Source: JBHGXV01 sp041920505
Lineage (GTDB): Bacteria > Bacillota > Bacilli > Brevibacillales > Brevibacillaceae
Assembly: GCA_041920505.1 (NCBI GenBank)
Contig: JBHGXV010000024.1
Location: forward strand, 12,662 to 76,661
DNA length: 64,000 bases
Direction: 5' to 3'
The position numbers were made by a program, and so were the translations under genes. Numbering within the stretch: position 1 is the stretch's first letter; each line of letters starts with the position of its first letter. Below the pieces are notes generated by a model. The model searched no databases. It saw only the letters and a list, made by a program, of their open reading frames with translations, and was not told the DNA's origin. Positions 41,744 through 48,892 of the stretch are shown here, piece by piece.

Positions 41744-41871
41744 GTCTTACACTCCCTGTTACGATGTATTGTGATGTATTGTTACGATAAAAGTCCGCTT
41801 ATTTAATGTTTCGGAAAGATGGGCCGCATTCATGAGCAAAAAGAGGACAAAACCCGCCAAAAATTGCGGAC

Positions 41872-41902
41872 AAAAAAAACACTGACGCCAAAGGCACCAG
41901 TG
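41872..41902 (-). terminator. Terminator of the CRISPR array transcript
   Basis: CACTG / CAGTG stem with an inner GCC-TTT-GGC helix, then eight T on the minus strand. It lies about 55 bp past the degenerate terminal repeat. It also shields motA from array read-through. The region 41744-41955 holds no gene. Confidence 0.75.
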
Positions 41903-41955
41903 CCGTTGTTGATTCGCTTTCCATTAACCGATCAAACGATCCTCCCCTGACTGTG

Positions 41956-42789
41956 TATTGGAGACCAGCTTCACGTCCCAACTGCTCAGACAAAAGAACC
42001 TCTGTTAGTACAATTACTGACTATAAGTGCCGACTGCTCTCGTTTCCACCAACTGCTCAGACCGAAGGAATCAAATCGCTGATGGCCGAGTTTATCAAAG
42101 TGCCGACTGCTCTCGTTTCCACCAACTGCTCAGACCCACTTGAATGGCTCCAGCAGCCGATCCGGGAAAAGCTGTGCCGACTGCTCTCGTTTCCACCAAC
42201 TGCTCAGACTGAGGTTTTGGAAAGGTATCGGAGAGTGGTTTATGAAGTGCCGACTGCTCTCGTTTCCACCAACTGCTCAGACAAAAATCATTCCTCCTTT
42301 TTGTTTTTTCGTATGTAATGTGCCGACTGCTCTCGTTTCCACCAACTGCTCAGACTATTATCTTTATACTCCCAATCCCATGTACATGTCACGTGCCGAC
42401 TGCTCTCGTTTCCACCAACTGCTCAGACCAATTGCGCGTGTATCAGGCGATGGAGACACTGATAGTGCCGACTGCTCTCGTTTCCACCAACTGCTCAGAC
42501 GTTCATCTTCTTCCCCTCGTACTGGCCGTACTCTGCCCGTGCCGACTGCTCTCGTTTCCACCAACTGCTCAGACCCATGTGCTCTCTTCCTCCTCGCCCC
42601 CAGGGCAAAACGTGCCGACTGCTCTCGTTTCCACCAACTGCTCAGACAGAACACGCTGCGCCGGATCGCGAGGGGGATTCAGGTGCCGACTGCTCTCGTT
42701 TCCACCAACTGCTCAGACTTCTCTCTCAGAAACTCCAACTGCGCTTCCGTAATGTGCCGACTGCTCTCGTTTCCACCAACTGCTCAGAC
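41956..42789 (-). CRISPR. Type V-B CRISPR array, 11 identical 36-bp repeats plus one degenerate
   Basis: Perfect 36-bp repeats (plus-strand form begins GTGCCGACTGCTCTCG and ends CCAACTGCTCAGAC) start at 42027, 42100, 42174, 42247, 42320, 42393, 42465, 42539, 42612, 42683 and 42754. A degenerate copy at 41956-41991 keeps only CCAACTGCTCAGAC and scattered bases. Eleven spacers of 35-38 bp. The functional crRNA sense is the minus strand: the RNA repeat starts GUCUGAGCAGUUGG and ends GCAGUCGGCAC, matching the ...GUGGCAC 3' end known for Cas12b crRNAs. Leader side is therefore at 42790, next to the tracrRNA and cas2; the degenerate repeat marks the old end. Confidence 0.98.
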
Positions 42790-42927
42790 CGCTGCTCGCT
42801 AGATCCCTTGCGGCTGTTAGACTTTGACGTTTTCTTTCGAGCGGGTGTGCCATGACTACGGTTTGACCACAGATTATCACCCCGTCATTCCTCCTTCAGC
42901 GAGGTTCGTTCCTACAGCCACATAGGT

Positions 42928-42970
42928 TTCGAGCACCTCCCGGACTTTTTGCCCTGCGAAGGTGCTCGAA
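42928..42970. other. 10-bp stem-loop between tracrRNA and array
   Basis: TTCGAGCACC (42928-42937) and GGTGCTCGAA (42961-42970) pair perfectly around a 23-nt loop. On the minus strand it comes after the tracrRNA anti-repeat and before the leader-proximal repeat. No T-run follows, so it is not a standard terminator; it may be a processing or end-protection structure. The bases 42790-42927, the leader, contain no supported gene. Confidence 0.55.
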
Positions 42971-42991
42971 CTTCATTTGCACGTTTTTGCA

Positions 42992-43088
42992 ATCTGAGCA
43001 GATAGTGGAAACAATGGCAGTCCTCCGTGTTGCACGTTTGTGTCGTGTAAGGCACGAAACACGGAGATGTTTTGTGTCCTTTTGACAC
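42992..43088 (-). ncRNA. tracrRNA of the type V-B system
   Basis: On the minus strand the RNA would begin GUGUCAAAAGGACAC, run through a CUCCGUGUU...AACACGGAG stem, then the anti-repeat. The beginning resembles the GUCUAAAGGACAG start of the Alicyclobacillus Cas12b tracrRNA that I know. The anti-repeat (42992-43022) pairs with the crRNA repeat in three blocks: GUCUGAGCAG with CUGCUCAGAU (10 bp, one G-U), GUGGAAAC with GUUUCCAC (8 bp), GCAGUC with GACUGC (6 bp). The 3' end is not fixed; it may run to the stem-loop at 42928-42970. Confidence 0.88.
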
Positions 43089-43093
43089 TATTC

Positions 43094-43122
43094 ATACTAT
43101 CATTTTTCCCTAGTGATTACAA
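43094..43122 (-). promoter_or_regulatory. tracrRNA promoter
   Basis: TTGTAA, 17 bp, TAGTAT on the minus strand, placed just after the cas2 stop and 6 bp before the tracrRNA start. Confidence 0.65.
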
Positions 43123-43142
43123 GATTATGCAAACAACATCTT

Positions 43143-43436
43143 CTAATAAATCAATTTGGTCAAATCCCTTGGCAAATACTCGCGTCCCACTGTCGATATC
43201 CGTTTTTCCAATCGATCGCGGGTGACGGGACCAATTTGCACGAACATCACTTGGTCTTCCCGCTGATGGATGACGTTGTCCAATTTAACCTTCAATTCCG
43301 CTTCCTGTACATTTGTCAGTTGGCAGATAAAGACGGATAATTGGACGTGTTCTCCATATCCTTTCATGATCTTGTACACTTTCCGCCAGCGCTTGGGTTC
43401 TGAAATGTCATAGCTTACCAAAACATACTGTCGCAT
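43143..43436 (-). CDS. cas2: CRISPR-associated endonuclease Cas2
   Basis: 97 aa, ATG at 43436 behind AAGGAGGGCC. Ferredoxin-like fold: MRQYVLVSYDISEPKRWRKVYKIMKGYGEHVQLSVFICQLT with the metal Asp in YDIS (residue 10), VFIC strand, then QVMFVQIGPVTRDRLEKRI. Forms the spacer-integration complex with Cas1. The binding site overlaps the cas4-cas1 stop (TAAGGAGG), so the genes are coupled. Normal length. Confidence 0.96.
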   Translation of the reverse strand: MRQYVLVSYDISEPKRWRKVYKIMKGYGEHVQLSVFICQLTNVQEAELKVKLDNVIHQREDQVMFVQIGPVTRDRLEKRISTVGREYLPRDLTKLIY

Positions 43437-43448
43437 TGTCGGCCCTCC

Positions 43449-45113
43449 TTACCTGGTGGTTAATGGCCGGTATTCCGGCAACTCGCCTTCAAGGTGTCTT
43501 GCCAGCATGCGAATCTCCAAATCAAGCGCTCTGCGGTAGCTGATCTTGTATCCGAAACTCGGATGTGTCAAGGTTTCATGCATGCGACGTTCATACGCTG
43601 CAAAAAACACATTGCGACTATGCTTTTTCAGGTGGCAACTATCCTGTCCCCGGTAAAAATCGGCTAATGAAATTTCCTGTGTGTTGAGTACGCGCAAAAC
43701 CGTACTGTCGACAATAATCGGTCGGAAGGGCTCCATCAGATCAAGGGCGAGTGACGGCCGTCCTGGCTCCACCCTATGGAAAAAGCCAAACAACGGATCC
43801 AACCCCACCCCCGCACAGGCGGCCATCACATCTCGTACCAACAGCGTATAGCCCAATGATAAAAGCGCATTTACCGGGTCCTTTGGCGGTCGGCGATTCC
43901 TGCCTTTCATCAACGTGTGGCCATCGACACCCTTATGTTTCAACATGGAGGGGAAAGACTCCATGTACAACCTGGCAGCTCGTCCTTCCAATCCGCGAAG
44001 ACTGTCCAGGTGTTCCGCCTCTAACGACTTGTCCCGCAACTCTTTCATTTCTTGCATCACTTGCCGCGACACTGCTCCATTACGCCGCAGCAAGGTTCGC
44101 TGGTTGGCGATCTTTGCGTACACGATCCAGCGTGCCAGGCGCAACACTACGTCCGGGTGCTGGAATTTCACGAACTGTTTTTGCCGCAAAGACACGTTTT
44201 TCGTCGCCAACGGGTTGGACATGCCAATCAACTTGCCATGCGAGCTGAGATAACTGATGCTGATTCCTGCCATCATCAACGTGTGGACCAGTTGCGTTGA
44301 GCATTGCACATTTCCCATGAGACAAACGTGCACCAAATCTTTAATGGGAATGTCATCGACGCGTCCATCCGGGTAAGTCACTGTCACGCTTTCGCCACTT
44401 CGCCCCAATCGAGCGCCTGGTTCCGACACATACAACACGCCACCATCTGATCGGCTTGGGACAATTTTGCGGATACTTGTGCTTATCCCAAGCAAATAGT
44501 TGGTTTCATCCGGGAGACAAACGTAATTGAGTGAACAACGAAAGCACTTGTTTGAATCTGTCAACGGCTTCGGCATCTCCGATTGTTCCAACTGTTTTGC
44601 CTTTTCAATACAACGCATCGTGGCCTGAATCAGCTCTTGGGAAAAGTCCACGCGCACCCGTTTCCTGTTTCCCCGGTAATAGAGATAGCCATAATCGGAC
44701 CGATATCCGTTCGCCCGCAATAACAGTCCTTGGGCACACAGTTGGATTTGGTCGTTAGGCCACGCATTTGCTTGCAGATGGAACCCTTCAAAACGAAACG
44801 GAGTGCCTGACTCCGGCGAGGAAGCATGTTTTCCCTCCACCGGAGCCCAGTTTTCGTCTTCCAGCGTTACGACATCCAACTTGCCGATCACCTGAAGGGA
44901 CTGATCACCGAAATGCAGACTGCTCGGGGCAACGCCCCACATGTCTTCCGGAGCCATTTCCCCTTTCCGCCTGCGTTCCTCCGCCCGAAGGTGTTGAGCC
45001 GTTCCCTCGATCGTGTCCACATTTTCCTCAAACAAGCCTTGTACGTGCATGATATGAAACAGCCGCTCGCAATACTGGAGTTCATTTAACATACGAATCG
45101 GAATCGGCGACAA
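43449..45113 (-). CDS. cas4-cas1: Cas4-Cas1 fusion protein
   Basis: 554 aa from a TTG at 45113 (GGGAGG 9 nt upstream). Residues 1-205 are Cas4, a PAM-processing exonuclease: Fe-S cysteines Cys15, Cys190, Cys193 and Cys199, nuclease residues Asp80 (GKLDVV), Glu93 and Lys95 (VEGKH), and Gln124. Residues about 212-554 are Cas1 integrase: Glu376 in GLEGRAARLY, His446 in FFHRVEPGRPSLALDLMEPFRP, and Asp458/Glu461. Acquires spacers with Cas2. This fusion is characteristic of type V-B. Starts 16 nt after the cas12b stop. Confidence 0.96.
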   Translation of the reverse strand: MSPIPIRMLNELQYCERLFHIMHVQGLFEENVDTIEGTAQHLRAEERRRKGEMAPEDMWGVAPSSLHFGDQSLQVIGKLDVVTLEDENWAPVEGKHASSPESGTPFRFEGFHLQANAWPNDQIQLCAQGLLLRANGYRSDYGYLYYRGNRKRVRVDFSQELIQATMRCIEKAKQLEQSEMPKPLTDSNKCFRCSLNYVCLPDETNYLLGISTSIRKIVPSRSDGGVLYVSEPGARLGRSGESVTVTYPDGRVDDIPIKDLVHVCLMGNVQCSTQLVHTLMMAGISISYLSSHGKLIGMSNPLATKNVSLRQKQFVKFQHPDVVLRLARWIVYAKIANQRTLLRRNGAVSRQVMQEMKELRDKSLEAEHLDSLRGLEGRAARLYMESFPSMLKHKGVDGHTLMKGRNRRPPKDPVNALLSLGYTLLVRDVMAACAGVGLDPLFGFFHRVEPGRPSLALDLMEPFRPIIVDSTVLRVLNTQEISLADFYRGQDSCHLKKHSRNVFFAAYERRMHETLTHPSFGYKISYRRALDLEIRMLARHLEGELPEYRPLTTR

Positions 45114-45129
45114 GCAGGAGACCTCCCAA

Positions 45130-48100
45130 CTATACCTCCACCGTCCGCTTCAAGATGCGATTCCGCAAGCAACGTGTCAAAACAGCCTGAACCGCTGCCC
45201 AAAACTCCTTTTGTGGCCGCCAACTATCCTTCGGAAAGAAGTACCCGCTCGGGTCTCGGAACAGGGTTTTATGCCCTCCCTTTAATTCGGCGGCTCCTTC
45301 CATTGCCTGCTCGAAATCTTCCAATTCATCGATAGCATCTGCGTCCGTGGAAGTGGTTTTTAGTCTCAGTTTGGTAGCGTTCTCCCACTTATATACCTGT
45401 GCATTCGCGACGTCTTCATTTTTGACAAACATACCCTTGCCCAGTTGTGCTTTTACTGCTCTGGAGTTAGTGGTTGGGATATATCCTTCTCTATCACCAT
45501 TGCTTACTAACTGACAAGGAACACGGAATAACTCGCTGTTACGTAACCAGAAACGCTTTTGCAGATTTTGCGCAGCATTCACATCAGCTTGGATCACAGA
45601 CAATTTATTTTCGTCGTCCTTTTGGTAAGGAGCGGATAGCGTCACAAACAACTCTCCTCCCTTGTCGGGAACGAGATCTCCGGGTTCGAGCCAATGTACT
45701 TGTTCTTCGGTCAGGAAACCATCCACAACGATCCGCTGCTTATAGGAATGATCCTGTAGATCCTCCTTCGTGACCGCGTGACAGCGAATGCCGGGGGCTC
45801 CCGTTTTTGCGTGGAAACGGGAAGAAAAAGCTGCGAAAACATCACCCACTTGCAAGCCGAACGGTTCCCCTTGCATCCAAACCATTTTGGGAATGCTGCG
45901 GTGAGACCATTTCATCAACTTGGAATTTTCACGTCGTGGCCTGTCCAACTGAAATCGGTACCGGCTCAGGTCTTCAAACAGAATTACTTGGCATGCCGGA
46001 TACGCCGCTATCCACTCCTTGCTGTCTGGGTCGTATTTATAACCCAAAGCAGTCATAACGATGAGGTTGGCCATCTGCTTCAACCGGTCATCCTTGACAT
46101 GTTGGAGATGGGTTAATTGTTGAAGAGCAAACTTTTCCTCAGGCGCGATGCGGTTCACTTCTTTGGGATGACGCGGACGCTTGCTCCATGAAACCAGCAA
46201 CTTCCGTGTTTCCTCCAACTCTTCAACATTCCATAGGGACAATCCGGCAATCCCTTTTCGCCCTTGGCTCCAGGATTTGCGCCATTGGTGAACAGCCTGT
46301 CCGACGATCGGTTCCAGCCTGCGATGAACGGTGACCAATGCTTGTTCCCATGCTTGCTCATCGAGGGCGACATCTGTTTGAAGGCGTTTCAATTCATTGA
46401 TCCATACTGTCCTCTCCTCATCAGACACACTATTTGATTGCTGAATAGCGGCAATGAGATCGTTTACCACACCTTTCCGCTCGTCTGGATCAACATACTT
46501 ATGCAACCGCAAGACATTTGCCAACAAACGAATTTGTTCCCTGACCGCCCTGTGGGTTGCCCAGCGTCGCTTCCGCTCCGCCACAAGGAAATGGGTTGTT
46601 TTTTCACCCGGCAAATGCAAAAGCAGACTGCGCCGATGCACCGCATACAGGCTTGTCCCCTCGATGGGATACCACAAACGATTTTTCCCGTCTGCCGGTT
46701 TCTTGTCCACCACTTCAAAAACGGATACTGCCGCCGAGGTACGCTGTCCCATGTCAACCGTCATTACACGCATACCCTTAGAAATAGAGTCGATTCCTTT
46801 TTCGTTCAACTCATAATCCCTAAACGGCCATTGCGAGAGTTCTTCGGGCTTGTAGTCGATCACCTTGGGCCAATCCGATTTCTTTTGATCTTTTACTTTC
46901 AGATTCAGAACCTTCCTCACATGTGTTTTTGGCTGAGGGAGATTGATTGCAATATTGAGATAAACGGGACCGACATCGCCGTCAGCTACTCGAGAGCGTC
47001 GCCGTTCGAGATAACGCCGATCAAACTGGAGCTTGGCCCCCCCCAGTTCTCCTTCCAACGAAATCTTGGCACTGTAGTCGACAAAAGTAACCGCTTGTTT
47101 TCCTTCACTGATGGGTTTCAGTTTGATTTGTTCAGAAAACTGCTTTGATGGAGCCATAGCAATCTGTACGTCTCTGCGTTCGATCCAGCCATTTTCCGAT
47201 GGCCAGAGCATTCTGTCAAACTTGACAACAAGACGGCCATCATCGTCAACGTACAGTTCATAGGTATGATTGTTGCCACCCCTTGCATCGAAACGTATCC
47301 ATAAAGGGTGCATAATCGGATCGGGAAGCGTAAACGTGGCCTGTTGCTTGGCATTCCGCAACCGCTTTTTTAGCCTGTTATACGCTGCAAAATGGAGCAA
47401 GCGTTCAGGTTTTCCTCGCCAAATGTGGTGATTTTTTGGTTCTGCCAAGAACTGAAACACTTTGGGATCACCGAATTCGCCTCGCAATTCAGTTTGAACC
47501 TTCGCTACAGCCTCCCACATCTGTTGCGCTGTCGCTGTCTCCGGTAGCCTGTTCCACATATCGTATACACGATCCCATCCACGTATTTGCCGGGAAGTAA
47601 TCAGGTACCCTTCTACAGTAGCAAACGAGTCTTGCTCAAGCTCTTTCTCCCTATCTATTTCAAATGCTCGGAGCGCCTGGAACCACTCTGTTTCCTCTGA
47701 GAAATATTTTTGATAAAAGTCATTCTTTTTATTTTCTAGTTTTTTCCTTTCGTCTGCAACATGCCGATTCCACGACTCCCACGACAGCATCCGTTCAATG
47801 GCCTGCTGAAACATGTCCCGATCCCAGCTTCGTACAAATTGGTGTTTTTGTTTGGGTACCCACTGTATCTCTTTCTGTTCATCGGTAAACAGCGGAAACA
47901 ATGGTCTTAGCCCAAAAGATTCCAAGCTTTGGAGGACATACGCTGTCGGATCAGCCTTTTTTTTCGCAAGATCCTTGTCGCGTTCTTGCTCCCACGCCGG
48001 GTTACCCTCTTCCTTCATTTTCAACCAACGTGGCTTCCGCCCAGACTTCGCTGTCCCTTTTCCTCCCTCACTATTCGGATCAACCAGCGGACTTAAGAAT

Positions 48101-48441
48101 TTGCGGGCCAACATCTGTGCATCGCCTTTACCACCGATTGCTGTTGGTACGAGTAACTCATACAACTGACGGAGAAGGATCAAGATCTCTTCATCCTCAC
48201 CTCTTTGTCCAGCCCAATGATTCCGTACTTGTTGTTCTCGGAATTTCCGTATAAGCTCCAATCTGATTTCTTCCTTGGTTTGTTGGGTTGTTTCTTCTTG
48301 ACGCATCAGGACAAGCCACTGCATGTAATAGGCAATGCCATGATTGACCATTTCGTGTGTACGCCACAATCCACGCCGCAATTGTTCCGACTCAGAGCGT
48401 CTTCCAGTTATTAACTTAAGTTTAATACTTCGGACTGTCAT
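45130..48441 (-). CDS. cas12b: CRISPR effector nuclease Cas12b (C2c1)
   Basis: 1103 aa from the ATG at 48441, chosen for AAGGAGG 6 nt upstream; the GTG seven codons earlier has no site. RNA-guided, dual-RNA (crRNA:tracrRNA) DNA nuclease. RuvC residues: Asp563 in VMTVDMGQRTSAAVSVF, Glu823 in VILFEDLSRYRF, Asp953 in IQADVNAAQNLQ. Other family segments: RQLYELLVPTAIG.KGDAQMLARKFLSPL (about 92-119), WDRDMFQQAIERMLSWESWN (about 206-225), AKTGAPGIRCHAVTKED (about 878-894). Usual Cas12b length is 1100-1130 aa, so it looks complete and active. First gene of the cas operon. Confidence 0.97.
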   Translation of the reverse strand: MTVRSIKLKLITGRRSESEQLRRGLWRTHEMVNHGIAYYMQWLVLMRQEETTQQTKEEIRLELIRKFREQQVRNHWAGQRGEDEEILILLRQLYELLVPTAIGGKGDAQMLARKFLSPLVDPNSEGGKGTAKSGRKPRWLKMKEEGNPAWEQERDKDLAKKKADPTAYVLQSLESFGLRPLFPLFTDEQKEIQWVPKQKHQFVRSWDRDMFQQAIERMLSWESWNRHVADERKKLENKKNDFYQKYFSEETEWFQALRAFEIDREKELEQDSFATVEGYLITSRQIRGWDRVYDMWNRLPETATAQQMWEAVAKVQTELRGEFGDPKVFQFLAEPKNHHIWRGKPERLLHFAAYNRLKKRLRNAKQQATFTLPDPIMHPLWIRFDARGGNNHTYELYVDDDGRLVVKFDRMLWPSENGWIERRDVQIAMAPSKQFSEQIKLKPISEGKQAVTFVDYSAKISLEGELGGAKLQFDRRYLERRRSRVADGDVGPVYLNIAINLPQPKTHVRKVLNLKVKDQKKSDWPKVIDYKPEELSQWPFRDYELNEKGIDSISKGMRVMTVDMGQRTSAAVSVFEVVDKKPADGKNRLWYPIEGTSLYAVHRRSLLLHLPGEKTTHFLVAERKRRWATHRAVREQIRLLANVLRLHKYVDPDERKGVVNDLIAAIQQSNSVSDEERTVWINELKRLQTDVALDEQAWEQALVTVHRRLEPIVGQAVHQWRKSWSQGRKGIAGLSLWNVEELEETRKLLVSWSKRPRHPKEVNRIAPEEKFALQQLTHLQHVKDDRLKQMANLIVMTALGYKYDPDSKEWIAAYPACQVILFEDLSRYRFQLDRPRRENSKLMKWSHRSIPKMVWMQGEPFGLQVGDVFAAFSSRFHAKTGAPGIRCHAVTKEDLQDHSYKQRIVVDGFLTEEQVHWLEPGDLVPDKGGELFVTLSAPYQKDDENKLSVIQADVNAAQNLQKRFWLRNSELFRVPCQLVSNGDREGYIPTTNSRAVKAQLGKGMFVKNEDVANAQVYKWENATKLRLKTTSTDADAIDELEDFEQAMEGAAELKGGHKTLFRDPSGYFFPKDSWRPQKEFWAAVQAVLTRCLRNRILKRTVEV

Positions 48442-48572
48442 AAATATCCTCCTTACCCCCACTTTTTACTCGGGTTCTTTCTCTAATGACAATTATTCCC
48501 CAATCTCATGAATAATTTACCTGTTTGACGCAAATACTGTTCCTAACAGACCTCAAGGAGGGAGGAAACAAC

Positions 48573-48635
48573 ATGATGCGGATGGTGTTATTTGTGATGG
48601 CATTGGCAATACTTGTAATTGTTCTAAAAGCCTGA
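48573..48635 (+). CDS. 20-aa hydrophobic peptide ORF beside cas12b
   Basis: ATG at 48573 with a very strong AAGGAGGGAGG 7 nt upstream; product MMRMVLFVMALAILVIVLKA, a single membrane-spanning stretch with a Lys near the C terminus, stop TGA at 48633. Divergent from cas12b, separated by 131 bp. No family recognised; in form it resembles small membrane peptides including type I toxins. A CTGTT-CCT-AACAG palindrome (48537-48549) lies in front and a weak stem (AGCCT/AGGCT) follows. Real translation is plausible but unproven. Confidence 0.5.
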   Translation: MMRMVLFVMALAILVIVLKA

Positions 48636-48815
48636 GCTATAGGCTCAAATTTAACACATGTGTGTGCCTTTATCGTGATCAAGCGATATCCCATGTGGCG
48701 GAATATCCGTGGCACTCTAATGACGGGTAACCCCCTCTTTACCCCTCTTTTTCCCACATCCCAACACCTGCAGGAACCAATCTTTCGCCAACATTCGACA
48801 TCAACACCATCCACG

Positions 48816-48854
48816 AAAAAACAGACCTCCCGGAGCATGCAGCCTGGAGGTCTG
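48816..48854 (-). terminator. Terminator of the NamZ-deacetylase gene
   Basis: CAGACCTCC / GGAGGTCTG perfect 9-bp stem with 15-nt loop and TTTTTT on the minus strand. Between 48636 and 48815 I see no gene or other structure. Confidence 0.88.
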
Positions 48855-48892
48855 GTTGACATTGCGCGACAAAAGTCTCGCTTTACATCTCT

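Noticed and set aside
41953..42855. Several ORFs of 90-220 aa across the CRISPR array, with SRFHQLLR or TALVSTNCSD repeats
   Set aside because: They are translations of the 36-bp repeat in different frames; the period of about 73 bp is not a multiple that keeps a real frame, and no start signals exist.
42790..42880. ORF from an ATG in the array leader (MAHPLERKRQS) reading into the first repeat
   Set aside because: No RBS in front of it, and the frame continues through repeat and spacer; leader DNA is not expected to code.
48680..48716. Possible degenerate CRISPR repeat ending GTGGCAC near the small ORF
   Set aside because: Only short patches match the repeat (GTGG, GGAA, GGCAC) with gaps; not above chance, so no CreA-like RNA is claimed.
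48506..48862. 118-aa minus-strand ORF between cas12b and the muramidase gene
   Set aside because: It runs through the terminator hairpin at 48816-48854 and has no RBS or family signal.
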